Source: Brucellaceae bacterium (GTDB lineage Bacteria > Pseudomonadota > Alphaproteobacteria > Rhizobiales > Rhizobiaceae). Taken from it: 64,000 nt of DNA. The translations under genes and the position numbers were made by a program. A model generated the notes under the pieces. That model worked only from the letters and a program-made list of their open reading frames with translations. It made no database searches and had not been told where the DNA came from. The stretch's first letter is position 1; each line of letters opens with the position of its first letter. Below, piece after piece: positions 37,120 through 47,353 of this stretch. Where the stretch lies: contig JACKJV010000007.1 of the NCBI GenBank assembly GCA_020637775.1, positions 164,802-228,801 on the forward strand. Direction: 5' to 3'.

Positions 37120-38016
37120 ATGATCGCAAGCAACCTCATCGAACCGCTGGCCCGGCTGGCACGCGAACGGGGCTTCGAACCGGCGGCGATCCTTGCCGTT
37201 GTCGACGTGGAAAGCGGCGGCCGTATCTTCACCCGGATCGAGGGCCGCGACGAACCGCTGATCCGTTTCGAGGGGCACTATTTCGACCGCCGGCTGTCCG
37301 GCGCCAGGCGCGCCCGCGCCCGTGCGCTGGGGTTGGCCCATCCGCATGCCGGCATGGTGGCGAACCCCGCCTCGCAGGCCGCGCGCTACCGCCTGCTTTC
37401 CCGCGCCGAGGCAATTGATCGCGATGCAGCCCGCGAAAGCTGTTCCTGGGGTGCGGGCCAGGTCATGGGCGCCAACTGGTCCTGGCTGGGCTATGGCAGC
37501 GTCGATGCGCTCGTGGACGAGGCGCGCGCAGGCGCGGAAGGTCAGGTGCGCCTGATGCTGGCCTTCATCGTCAAGGCCGGCCTTGCCGATGCACTGGCGC
37601 AACGGGACTGGCAGGCCTTCGCGCGGCAATACAATGGCCCTGCCTATGCCAGCAACGGTTATCACACGCGCCTGGCCCGCGCCTTCGCCGCCTATGCCGC
37701 CATGGAATTGACGGATGGGGCCCGGCCTGCGCCGCCAGCGCCGGCCGACATTCTGCGCAAAGGCATGCATGGACCCGGTGTCGCCGCGTTGCAGCGCCGC
37801 CTGTCCGCGCTCGGCTATCCGCTCGCCATTGACGGCGCGTATGGCCCGCGCACCCGCGCCGCCGTCGCTTCGTTCCAGCAGGATCATGGCCTTGCAACCG
37901 ACGGAATAGCCGGCCCGCGCACCCGCATGGCCATGGACGGGATCAGCCCCTGGAGAACGCTCTGGGCGTGGTTTCGCGCCACGCTGGCCCGCATCACCGG
38001 TTCGCCCGGCGGGTAA
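37120..38016 (+). CDS. N-acetylmuramidase with peptidoglycan-binding domain, endolysin-like
   Basis: The product has 298 residues from ATG 37120 behind GGAGAG. An N-acetylmuramidase domain (PF11860 type) covers about 1-200, with probable catalytic Glu31 in AVVDVESGG, IRFEGHYF and WGAGQVMGANW. A PG_binding_1 domain at about 215-275 follows (LRKGMHGPGVAALQRRLSALGYPLAIDGAYGPRTRAAVASFQQDHGL). There is no signal peptide or membrane anchor, the form of phage endolysins. No other phage gene is near, so it may be a domesticated lysis gene. Confidence 0.88.
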   Translation: MIASNLIEPLARLARERGFEPAAILAVVDVESGGRIFTRIEGRDEPLIRFEGHYFDRRLSGARRARARALGLAHPHAGMVANPASQAARYRLLSRAEAIDRDAARESCSWGAGQVMGANWSWLGYGSVDALVDEARAGAEGQVRLMLAFIVKAGLADALAQRDWQAFARQYNGPAYASNGYHTRLARAFAAYAAMELTDGARPAPPAPADILRKGMHGPGVAALQRRLSALGYPLAIDGAYGPRTRAAVASFQQDHGLATDGIAGPRTRMAMDGISPWRTLWAWFRATLARITGSPGG

Positions 38017-38073
38017 TGGACAGCGGGCACCGGCGCTGTTAAATCGATTGAAGGTTCATACGGAGTCGCCACC

Positions 38074-38724
38074 ATGCCGCATCAGAAAAAAACCGGCCTT
38101 CTGCTTTCCATCCTGGAGGCGCAGCCGGTGATCCCCGTCATCCGCATCTCCGACCTCTCGAAGGCGGCTCCCCTGGCGCGGGCATTGGCGGCCGGAGGCC
38201 TGCCAGCCATCGAGATCACGCTGCGCACGCCCGAAGCGCTCGATGCCATCCGCCTCGTCATCGACGAAGTGCCCGAAGCCATCGTCGGCGCCGGCACCAT
38301 TCTTTCGGCCAGCCAGTTCGACAAGACGGCCGCCGCCGGAGCACGCTTCATCGTCAGCCCTGGCGCGACGATCGAATTGCTGGACGCGGCCCGCAGTTCC
38401 GACGTGCCCTTCCTGCCCGGCGCGGCCACGCCGTCGGAGATCATGTCCATGCGCGAGGAAGGCTATTCGGTGCTGAAGTTCTTTCCCGCGGAACAGTCCG
38501 GCGGCATCGCCTACCTGAAAGCGCTGGCCTCTCCGCTGGCAGGTATACGTTTCTGCCCGACCGGCGGCGTTTCGCCGGCCAATGCGGGCCAGTACCTGGC
38601 ATTGTCCAATGTCGTCTGCGTTGGCGGCTCCTGGGTCGCGCCAGACGATCTGGTTGAGAAGGAAGACTGGGACTCGATCACCGATCTGGCACGCAAGGCG
38701 GCGGAACTCGCCCTGTCGGCCTGA
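38074..38724 (+). CDS. eda: 2-keto-3-deoxy-6-phosphogluconate aldolase (KDPG/KHG aldolase)
   Basis: The enzyme splits KDPG to pyruvate and glyceraldehyde-3-phosphate in the Entner-Doudoroff pathway. It has 216 residues in a TIM barrel, with IPVIRI, AIEITLRTPEALDAI (catalytic Glu), VGAGTILSASQ, ARFIVSPGA, the Schiff-base Lys in VLKFFPAEQSGG, and FCPTGGVS. It stands alone here; edd and zwf are not in the window. The gap from the muramidase is 57 bases, so co-transcription is possible. Confidence 0.95.
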   Translation: MPHQKKTGLLLSILEAQPVIPVIRISDLSKAAPLARALAAGGLPAIEITLRTPEALDAIRLVIDEVPEAIVGAGTILSASQFDKTAAAGARFIVSPGATIELLDAARSSDVPFLPGAATPSEIMSMREEGYSVLKFFPAEQSGGIAYLKALASPLAGIRFCPTGGVSPANAGQYLALSNVVCVGGSWVAPDDLVEKEDWDSITDLARKAAELALSA

Positions 38725-38746
38725 TACGCCTTCGTCCCGCTCATTC

Positions 38747-38767
38747 GAAAGGCCGTGCCGGCCTTTC
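38747..38767. terminator. Terminator between eda and the DUF882 gene
   Basis: An 8-bp stem (GAAAGGCC/GGCCTTTC) with a 5-base loop separates two convergent genes. The flanking bases are A-rich to the right, so it best serves the leftward direction weakly and eda as a simple hairpin. Confidence 0.5.
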
Positions 38768-38775
38768 AAAAGAGA

Positions 38776-40566
38776 TCAATTGGTATCGCGGAAACGGACC
38801 ACGCTGAGGAAGGTGACAGCCTTGCCAGTGAACTGCCGGTGGTTGCGCTGCGCATCGTCCTGGACGAAACCGGTGGCGATCACCTCCTGCGGCTTGGCGC
38901 GCAGCGATTGGCTCACCCGCGGCTTGGCCGCCGGCTGAACCGAGGCGGCTGCGCTGAGCGCCCACCGTGCCGAATCCGGTTCCACCGGGCGGACGACCGG
39001 CCTGGGATCGGGCCGGGCCATGGCCGCCGTCGGGCGCCCTGCCTTTTCGGTGGTCTTCACGCCGCCCAGAACGGCCGCGAGCCGCTCCTGCGGTGATTTC
39101 GCCTTGCCGGCCTCCACGCGCGGCGTCGCGCCGCCCAGGAGGCGCCCGCCCTTGCCTTCCACCGCCGGTGTCTGGCGCAGCATCGGGCGCGGCGCAGGCA
39201 GCGCCGCCACGTCGAAAGCGGGCTTCTTTTCCGGCCGCGCCGCGGGAAGCGGCACACCGGCCAGGGTCGCGGCAGCAGCCGGCACGTCAGGGCGCGTGTC
39301 ATTGGCGAGCGCCGCCAAAATGGCCTCGCTGTCATTGCGCGGACGCTGCGTCGGCGCCACGGCCGCGACAACCGTTCCCTCGTCATCGCTGGAAGCCGCA
39401 AGTGCCTCGGCAATGACGTCCGCCTGCGGCGCGGCATTGTCGCGACGGACATCCGGACGCCGGCTCGGAATGGGGACATCCATGGCCAGTTCGGCCTGCG
39501 CGTCATCCTCGGCGCGATTGACCGCAACGGCGACCGGTTCTCCGACCGCGACGGCGCGCGGCGCAAACGCGGGCACCGGCACGGCGGTCCGTGGCAGGGA
39601 TGCCAGGATTGTCTCAGGCGTCACTTCGGGCTGTTCCGGCGCTTGCGGCGCGGCGCGTTCGGCAGGCGGCGGCGCCTGCACGGCCACCTTCGGCACGGTG
39701 CGCGGCTTGGCCGCTACGGTCACCGCATCGCCGGCGCCCTCATCCTCGTCTCCCCCGCCAAACAGCGATGCCAGCAGGCTCTTGCCATCGCCCGAACCGC
39801 CACCGGACGGCTTGTCGTCGATCACGACGGGCCGGCCCTTGCGGCGCTTGTACTCGGCAAGTGCCTGCTGGTAGCCTTTCAGAGGCTTGCCGTCCGGCGG
39901 CAGGTGCAGCGTCTTGCCATCGGGGAAAAGCCGCACGAGTTCCTTGCGGCTCATGCGCGGCCAGGCACGGACACCGGCGACATCCAGATGCACGAAGGGC
40001 GAGCCCGAACGCGGATAATAGCCCACGCCGCCGCCCTGGAGCTTCATGGCCACCGCGCGCAGCTTCGACAGTTTCACTCCGGGAATGAAGAAGTCCATCG
40101 CGCGGCCATACATGTGCTGGCTCTTTTTGGCCTGCCCGCCGCGCGTGCGCCGCAGCATCTTGTTGGTGGCCGGAGACCTGTAGGCCGAGACGACATGGAT
40201 GTAATCGCGTCCGCCAACCTGGCGGTAGGCTTGCCAGACAAGGTCGAAAAGCCGCGGATCCATCTTGGTCGGCTCGTTCTTGCGCCAGTCGCGCAGAAAC
40301 CGGTTCAGCTTGTCCAGACCCGATTTCACATAGCGGCCGTTTTTCTTGAAAACGATCTCCGCCTTCTCGCCGGTATGGATGTAGTAGAGTTTCAGCGCAC
40401 GCGTCTCGGCCCTTGCCTGCGCGCTCACCGCGCCCAGAAGGCCGGCGCCCACCAGCAGGCTTGCAAGAAACAGGCGCAGGAAACGCGCCGCGTTTGCCGA
40501 AAAATGTCCCCGAGTCGAATATGCCAAATCAACCGCCTTGAAGACCTGTCTGCGTCCCCGGACCAT
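38776..40566 (-). CDS. DUF882 / peptidase M15-like cell-wall protein with long disordered tail
   Basis: The product has 596 residues from ATG 40566; TTG 40527, behind AAGGCGG, is a reasonable alternative. A signal segment (about 30-55) ends AQARA. The DUF882 (YcbK-like, M15 fold) domain at about 58-205 has VVSAYRSPATNKMLRR, SQHMYGRAMDFF and FVHLDVAGVRAW, the zinc ligands of this fold. The remaining ~360 residues are Ala/Pro-rich with scattered conserved short blocks, likely a wall-spanning or disordered tail. CtrA-like sites upstream suggest cell-cycle control. Confidence 0.88.
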   Translation of the reverse strand: MVRGRRQVFKAVDLAYSTRGHFSANAARFLRLFLASLLVGAGLLGAVSAQARAETRALKLYYIHTGEKAEIVFKKNGRYVKSGLDKLNRFLRDWRKNEPTKMDPRLFDLVWQAYRQVGGRDYIHVVSAYRSPATNKMLRRTRGGQAKKSQHMYGRAMDFFIPGVKLSKLRAVAMKLQGGGVGYYPRSGSPFVHLDVAGVRAWPRMSRKELVRLFPDGKTLHLPPDGKPLKGYQQALAEYKRRKGRPVVIDDKPSGGGSGDGKSLLASLFGGGDEDEGAGDAVTVAAKPRTVPKVAVQAPPPAERAAPQAPEQPEVTPETILASLPRTAVPVPAFAPRAVAVGEPVAVAVNRAEDDAQAELAMDVPIPSRRPDVRRDNAAPQADVIAEALAASSDDEGTVVAAVAPTQRPRNDSEAILAALANDTRPDVPAAAATLAGVPLPAARPEKKPAFDVAALPAPRPMLRQTPAVEGKGGRLLGGATPRVEAGKAKSPQERLAAVLGGVKTTEKAGRPTAAMARPDPRPVVRPVEPDSARWALSAAASVQPAAKPRVSQSLRAKPQEVIATGFVQDDAQRNHRQFTGKAVTFLSVVRFRDTN

Positions 40567-40602
40567 CCAGCCGCACAGGCCGTGGATGATCGTCCAGAAT
40601 GG

Positions 40603-40617
40603 TTAACCAGCGCTTAT
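40603..40617 (-). promoter_or_regulatory. CtrA-like binding site before the DUF882 gene
   Basis: TTAA-N7-TTAT matches CtrA's TTAA-N7-TTAA with one change, 37 bases before the ATG. It overlaps the palindrome TGGTTAACCA (40600-40609), which contains the ATGGTTAA half-site on the other strand. Confidence 0.55.
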
Positions 40618-40634
40618 TATAGCCAAATGCGGTC

Positions 40635-40684
40635 TAACCATGGCAAAAACGCAACACGATCCACAATTCTGTTTGCCATGGTTA
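40635..40684. repeat. 13-bp perfect inverted repeat with CtrA half-sites
   Basis: TAACCATGGCAAA (40635-40647) and TTTGCCATGGTTA (40672-40684) are exact inverted copies 24 bases apart. Each arm contains CCATGG, and the right arm runs into the TTAACCAT half-site. The position lies between the DUF882 start and the sigma-54 activator stop. Confidence 0.7.
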
Positions 40685-40754
40685 ACAAAGCACTGATCTG
40701 CTCAGCGGACACGATGGCACATCTTCAATTCCGCCGCATTGATCCGGATCAGAA

Positions 40755-42290
<1,536 letters not shown>

Positions 42291-42432
42291 TGCGTTTGCC
42301 CGTATCAATCATATTTCTCTTGGATCAACTTGGCACAGCGCCCTAAACATCAGCCCAAGAAACAGCGTGAAGCGATCGCTTACCGTTTCCCTGGCATTTG
42401 AATCGAATTCAGCCGACAGGACAGAAGACACG

Positions 42433-44280
42433 ATGAAGACCCAGCACCATCAGCCCGCGGCCCCCGCAAACGCCGCTTCTGCCGCAGACAAGCAGGCGGC
42501 ACTTGGCCACCTGCCGGAATGGGACCTGACCGACCTTTATCCTTCCATGGACAGCCCGGCGCTCGAAGCCGACCTGGCGCGCGCCGCAACGCAGGCGCAG
42601 GCCTTCGAGGCACGCTGGAAGGGCCGGCTGGAAGAGGCGGCAGGCAAGACCGGCGACGAAGGTCTTGGCGCCGCCATCACCGGTTACGAGGCGCTGGAAG
42701 AGCTGTTGGGCCGCATCATGTCCTATGCCGGCCTCGTCTATACCGGCGACACGTCCGACCCGAAGCGGGCGAAATTCTATGGCGACCTGTCGCAGAAGAT
42801 CACCGACGCATCCACGCACCTGCTCTTCTTCGCGCTCGAACTCAACCGTATCCCGGACGGGCGCATCGAGGCCGCCCTTGCAGCGGACACGGCCTTCGCC
42901 CGCTACCGCCCCTGGATTCTCGACCTGCGCAAGGACAGGCCCTACCAGTTGGAAGACCGGGTCGAGCAGCTTTTCCATGAGAAGTCGCTCACCGGCCATG
43001 GCGCATGGAACCGTCTTTTCGACGAAACCATCACCACCCTTCGCTTTACCATTGATGGCGAGGACCTGCCCATCGAGCCCACGCTCAACCGCATGCAGGA
43101 CGCCGATCCGGAGGTTCGCCGCAAGGCAGCCGAGGCGATCGCGCAGACGCTTGGTGCCCATGCCCGCACCTTCACGCTCATCACCAACACGCTGGCCAAG
43201 GACAAGGAAATCTCCGACCGCTGGCGCGGCTTCGAGGACATCGCCGATAGCCGCCACCTGGCCAACCGGGTGGAGCGCGAAGTGGTGGACGCCCTGGCAA
43301 GCGCCGTGCGCGAGGCCTATCCGCGCATCTCGCATCGCTACTACGCCATGAAGGCGAAATGGCTGGGCATGGAAAAGCTGAACCACTGGGATCGGCTGGC
43401 ACCGCTGCCCGAAACGCCCAGGGCCGTGATCCCCTGGGACGACGCCCGCCAGACCGTGCTGAACGCCTATGGCGGGTTTGCCCCGGAAATGGCCGAAATC
43501 GCCGGCCGCTTCTTCGACCGCAACTGGATCGACGCGCCGGCCCGGCCCGGCAAGTCGCCCGGCGCCTTCGCCCACCCGACGGTGCCCTCCGTACACCCCT
43601 ATGTCCTGCTGAACTACCAGGGCAGGCCGCGCGACGTGATGACGCTGGCCCACGAGCTCGGCCACGGCGTCCACCAGGTCCTGGCCGGCGAACAGGGCGC
43701 CCTGATGGCCTCCACACCGCTGACGCTGGCCGAGACGGCCTCCGTCTTCGGGGAAATGCTGACCTTCCGCTCGCTCCTCGACGCCACAACCGAGAAACGG
43801 GAGCGCAAGGCCATGCTGGCCCAGAAGGTCGAGGACATGATCGGCACCGTGGTGCGCCAGATCGCCTTCTACGAGTTCGAGCGCAAGGTCCATGCCGCAC
43901 GCCGTCAGGGGGAATTGACGAGCGAGGAGATCGGCCGCTTCTGGACGGAAGTGCAGGCCGAAAGCCTCGGGCCTTCGGTCGTGCTGCACGAGGGCTACGA
44001 GACCTTCTGGTCCTACGTGCCCCATTTCATCCACTCGCCCTTCTACGTCTATGCCTATGCCTTCGGCGACTGTCTGGTGAATTCGCTCTATGCCGTCTAC
44101 CAGAACGCCGACAGCGGCTTTCAGCAGAAGTATTTCGACATGCTGCGCGCCGGCGGCACCAGACACCACTCGGAACTGCTCGCGCCCTTCGGGCTGGATG
44201 CCTCCGATCCGGGCTTCTGGCAGAAGGGGCTTTCGGTCATCGAAGGCCTGATTGACGAACTGGAGGCGGCCGACGCGTGA
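42433..44280 (+). CDS. pepF: Oligoendopeptidase F (M3 metallopeptidase)
   Basis: This cytosolic zinc peptidase cuts short peptides. It has 615 residues from ATG 42433; the frame is open much further upstream, antisense to the response regulator, but homology to M3B starts near LPEWDLTDLYPSMDSP. The zinc motif is HELGH (407-411) in MTLAHELGHGVHQVLA, with the third ligand Glu in LAETASVFGEMLTF. The C-terminal SPFYVYAYAFGDCLVNSLYAVYQ is family-typical. Its stop overlaps the next gene by 4 bases. Confidence 0.95.
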   Translation: MKTQHHQPAAPANAASAADKQAALGHLPEWDLTDLYPSMDSPALEADLARAATQAQAFEARWKGRLEEAAGKTGDEGLGAAITGYEALEELLGRIMSYAGLVYTGDTSDPKRAKFYGDLSQKITDASTHLLFFALELNRIPDGRIEAALAADTAFARYRPWILDLRKDRPYQLEDRVEQLFHEKSLTGHGAWNRLFDETITTLRFTIDGEDLPIEPTLNRMQDADPEVRRKAAEAIAQTLGAHARTFTLITNTLAKDKEISDRWRGFEDIADSRHLANRVEREVVDALASAVREAYPRISHRYYAMKAKWLGMEKLNHWDRLAPLPETPRAVIPWDDARQTVLNAYGGFAPEMAEIAGRFFDRNWIDAPARPGKSPGAFAHPTVPSVHPYVLLNYQGRPRDVMTLAHELGHGVHQVLAGEQGALMASTPLTLAETASVFGEMLTFRSLLDATTEKRERKAMLAQKVEDMIGTVVRQIAFYEFERKVHAARRQGELTSEEIGRFWTEVQAESLGPSVVLHEGYETFWSYVPHFIHSPFYVYAYAFGDCLVNSLYAVYQNADSGFQQKYFDMLRAGGTRHHSELLAPFGLDASDPGFWQKGLSVIEGLIDELEAADA

Positions 44281-45152
44281 CCGGCGGCACACCTCCTGCG
44301 CCACCCTTCGCCATCGGCCTGTCGCCGTTGGGGGACCGGCCCTGGCTGGTGGCCGACGAGCGCCTGCCGGCCTATCTTGCCGAAAAGGCGCGGCTCATGG
44401 CCGCCATGCCGGACAGGGTCTTCATGGCCGAACCGGAGACGCAGGAGGCCCAGCGCGAAACGCTGCAACGTGTGGCTGACTGGCAGGCCGCCCATCATCG
44501 GCGGCACTTTGCCGGAGAACCCGTCCGGCTGACGGCGCGCGATGCACCCGGACCCGATCCGGCCGCCCCGCCGCTGGCGCGCGCCGCCATGCTCTGCGCC
44601 GAGGATCTGGTGCTGATGCGCAAGGGCGCGGACGGTTGGCGCCTGGCGGCTGCATCGCTCTGCTTCCCCTCGTCATGGCGGCTGGCGGAAAAGTTCGGCC
44701 GGCCGATGGAAGCGATCCACGCCCCGGTGCCCGGCTATCCCGCGGGCACCCGCAATGCCATGCTCGTCAACCGCATCTTCGACAATCTGGCGCCCGGCGC
44801 GCCGGTGCTGCGCGGCAACTGGTCGATCTATGGCGACAACCGGCTGCACCATCCGCAGCCGCATGAAGGCGAGCGGGCCGGCGATCCGGCGGCCTTGGGC
44901 GCTGACGGACTGCACCTTCGCGAGGAACGCCAGACGCTCACCCGGCTGCCGCAAAGCGGCGACATCCTGTTCACCATCCTGATCACGCTGACCCCTCTGG
45001 CCGCACTGGCTGCCAGCCCCGGGGGCCGGGAAAAAGCCGCGGCGCTCGCCAGGCACATCGAGGCGATGAAACCGGAGGAACTCGCCTACAAGGCCATGGA
45101 CGGGCGCGCGCAATCCATTTGCCGGCTTCTGGCCAGGGTTGCGGCATCATGA
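44277..45152 (+). CDS. DUF3445 protein (haem-dependent oxidative N-demethylase-like)
   Basis: The product has 291 residues from a GTG overlapping the pepF stop (GTGA). The DUF3445/HODM alpha-subunit pattern is seen as FAIGLSPLGDRPWLVADERLPAYLAEKARLM, ASLCFPSSWRLAEKFGRPMEAIHAPVPGY, RGNWSIYGDNRLHHPQP and LREERQTLTRLPQSGDILFTIL. Family members bind haem and demethylate amines such as dimethylamine, but many are uncharacterised. The coupling to pepF and the homospermidine synthase downstream suggest amine metabolism only loosely. Confidence 0.88.
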   Translation: MTGGTPPAPPFAIGLSPLGDRPWLVADERLPAYLAEKARLMAAMPDRVFMAEPETQEAQRETLQRVADWQAAHHRRHFAGEPVRLTARDAPGPDPAAPPLARAAMLCAEDLVLMRKGADGWRLAAASLCFPSSWRLAEKFGRPMEAIHAPVPGYPAGTRNAMLVNRIFDNLAPGAPVLRGNWSIYGDNRLHHPQPHEGERAGDPAALGADGLHLREERQTLTRLPQSGDILFTILITLTPLAALAASPGGREKAAALARHIEAMKPEELAYKAMDGRAQSICRLLARVAAS

Positions 45153-45256
45153 TTTAACCCTCGCTGCGGTTGGGCCTTTATTATGACAGTCAAACATGCT
45201 TTGAGCGCCATGAAACAAGATATGCAGGTGCATGACGACAAGATCGGAGTAAGGCG

Positions 45257-46699
45257 ATGACTGAACAGACCTGGCCGGTTCACGGCGAGATCACGGGACC
45301 GGTGGTGATGATCGGATTTGGCTCCATCGGACGCGGCACCCTGCCGCTCATCGAGCGCCACTTCAAGTTCGATAAGTCGCGCATGGTGGTCATCGACCCG
45401 TCGGACGAAGGCAAGGCGCTGCTCGACCGCCACGGCGTCAAGTTCATCCAGGCCCATGTCACCCGCGACAATTACAAGGAATTGCTCAAGCCGCTGCTGA
45501 CCAATGGCGGCGGCCAGGGCTTCTGCGTCAACCTGTCGGTGGACACGTCCTCGCTCGATCTGATGAAATACTGCCGCAAGCTCGGTGCGCTTTACATCGA
45601 CACGGTCGTCGAGCCCTGGCTCGGCTTCTATTTCGACACCGAGGCCGGCAACGAGGAGCGCACGAACTATGCGCTGCGCGAAACGGTGCGGCGGGAAAAA
45701 CGCAAGAATCCCGGTGGCACGACCGCCGTGTCATGCTGCGGCGCCAATCCCGGCATGGTGTCCTGGTTCGTCAAGAAGGCGCTGGTGGACATCGCCCGTG
45801 ATACCGGCATGGACTTCGAGGAACCGTCAGCCGGTGACCGTGAAGGCTGGGCGAAGCTGATGAAAAAGGCCCGCGTCAAGGGCATCCACATCGCCGAACG
45901 CGACACGCAGCGCACCAGGGAACCCAAGCCGATGGGCGTCTTCTGGAACACCTGGTCGGTGGAAGGCTTCATTTCCGAAGGCCTGCAACCCGCCGAACTG
46001 GGCTGGGGAACGCATGAGGAATGGAAGCCGAAGAACGCCCGCAAGCACGAGAAGGGCTGCAAGGCCGCCATTTACCTGGAACAGCCCGGCGCCAACACCC
46101 GCGTACGCACCTGGTGCCCCACGCCGGGTGCGCAATACGGCTTTCTCGTCACCCACAACGAAGCCATTTCCATCGCTGATTTCTTCACTGTCAAGAAAAA
46201 TGGCAAGGTCAGCTACCGCCCCACCTGCCACTATGCCTACCATCCGGCCAATGACGCCGTGCTCTCGCTGCACGAGATGTTCGGCAATGGCGGCAAGGCG
46301 CAGCAAACCCTGCATGTTCTCGACGAAAAGGAAATCGTCGACGGCATCGACGAGCTGGGCGTCCTCCTCTACGGCCATGCGAAGAATGCCTACTGGTTCG
46401 GCTCGCAGCTTTCCGTCGAGGAGACCCGCGAACTCGCCCCCTACCAGAACGCTACCGGCCTCCAGGTCTCATCCGCCGTCCTTGCAGGCATGGTCTGGGC
46501 GCTGGAAAACCCGGAAGCAGGCATCGTCGAGACCGACGAGATGGACTACAAGCGCTGCCTTGAAATCCAGATGCCCTATCTGGGACCGGTCAAGGGCTAC
46601 TACACGGACTGGACGCCGCTGGACGGCCGCCCCGGTCTGTTTCCCGAGGATATCGACGAAAGCGATCCCTGGCAGTTCCGCAACATCCTGGTGCACTGA
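45257..46699 (+). CDS. hss: Homospermidine synthase
   Basis: This NAD-dependent enzyme joins aminobutyl groups from putrescine or spermidine to make sym-homospermidine, the main polyamine of many rhizobia. It has 480 residues, the usual bacterial length. The Rossmann nucleotide-binding N-terminus is VVMIGFGSIGRGTLPLIERHFKF. Central motifs are SCCGANPGMVSWFVKKAL, ERDTQRTREPKPMGVFWNTWSVEGF and NEAISIADFFTV, and the C-terminus has PYLGPVKGYYTDWTPLDGR. It complements the ornithine decarboxylase at 18571. Confidence 0.95.
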   Translation: MTEQTWPVHGEITGPVVMIGFGSIGRGTLPLIERHFKFDKSRMVVIDPSDEGKALLDRHGVKFIQAHVTRDNYKELLKPLLTNGGGQGFCVNLSVDTSSLDLMKYCRKLGALYIDTVVEPWLGFYFDTEAGNEERTNYALRETVRREKRKNPGGTTAVSCCGANPGMVSWFVKKALVDIARDTGMDFEEPSAGDREGWAKLMKKARVKGIHIAERDTQRTREPKPMGVFWNTWSVEGFISEGLQPAELGWGTHEEWKPKNARKHEKGCKAAIYLEQPGANTRVRTWCPTPGAQYGFLVTHNEAISIADFFTVKKNGKVSYRPTCHYAYHPANDAVLSLHEMFGNGGKAQQTLHVLDEKEIVDGIDELGVLLYGHAKNAYWFGSQLSVEETRELAPYQNATGLQVSSAVLAGMVWALENPEAGIVETDEMDYKRCLEIQMPYLGPVKGYYTDWTPLDGRPGLFPEDIDESDPWQFRNILVH

Positions 46700-46723
46700 A
46701 CGGGCCTGCCGCCACGTCCCGGT

Positions 46724-46756
46724 GCCCCGCCGACGCAACCTGGCGGGGCCATTTTC
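46724..46756 (+). terminator. Terminator after homospermidine synthase
   Basis: A 7-bp stem (CCCCGCC/GGCGGGG, 46725-46731 and 46742-46748) is followed by ATTTT. The rest of the 260-bp gap to omp10 holds a short CTTGCA/TGCAAG dyad (46850-46866) and AT-rich promoter-like DNA. Confidence 0.7.
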
Positions 46757-46959
46757 CAGTTCGCCGGCGAACCCGCGTGAACCAGGCGCGGCCATGCCGC
46801 CGTGCCGGAAGTTCAACGTGCGGCATTCCGCCCGAAGCACTGCAACCGCCTTGCATTTGTTGCAAGATCAATGAATTATATTGTATTCGCCTTGCTTTCG
46901 CCGCCATTGGCAGGTGAGAAAACCTTAGGATGCGGACAAGAAGAGAGGGTTTTCCGGTC

Positions 46960-47325
46960 ATGCGCACGTATTCAGTTCTGGCCGTTCTGGCGGCCACGAC
47001 CGTTATTGCCGGTTGTCAGACCGGCCCCGGCCCCACGGCAAGGCTTCAGCCCACCGGCGTCGAGGGCCAGTGGGTGTCCAGCGACGGCGTCGCCTTCTCC
47101 AATTTCAACGCCGGCGCCTTCGAGACGGTTGCGGCCGATACCGGCAACCAGCTTGCGACCGGCAGCTACAGCTACACCGGAGACCGGTCCGTTGCGATCA
47201 CCGTCAATTCGCTGATCCGCCAGACCACGACGCGCGTGAACTGCGCCCTCGTTTCCGGCTCGCAGCTCAACTGCACCGCCGAGAGCGGCCAGCAATTCAC
47301 GCTGGTGCGCCGCGTCACCGGCTGA
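46960..47325 (+). CDS. omp10: Outer-membrane lipoprotein Omp10
   Basis: The product is a 121-residue lipoprotein from ATG 46960. The lipobox VIAGC gives lipid-modified Cys19. The mature protein has GVEGQWVSSDGVAFSNFNAGAFETVAADTGNQLATGSYSYTGDRSVAITVNSLIRQTTTRVNCALVSGSQLNCTAESGQQFTLVRR, closely parallel to Brucella Omp10, including the two-Cys VNCALVS...LNCT block. Its exact function is unknown; it belongs to the MliC/Omp10 type of envelope proteins. Confidence 0.93.
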   Translation: MRTYSVLAVLAATTVIAGCQTGPGPTARLQPTGVEGQWVSSDGVAFSNFNAGAFETVAADTGNQLATGSYSYTGDRSVAITVNSLIRQTTTRVNCALVSGSQLNCTAESGQQFTLVRRVTG

Positions 47326-47353
47326 CAGCGGATACGGACACCGCGGGGCATGC

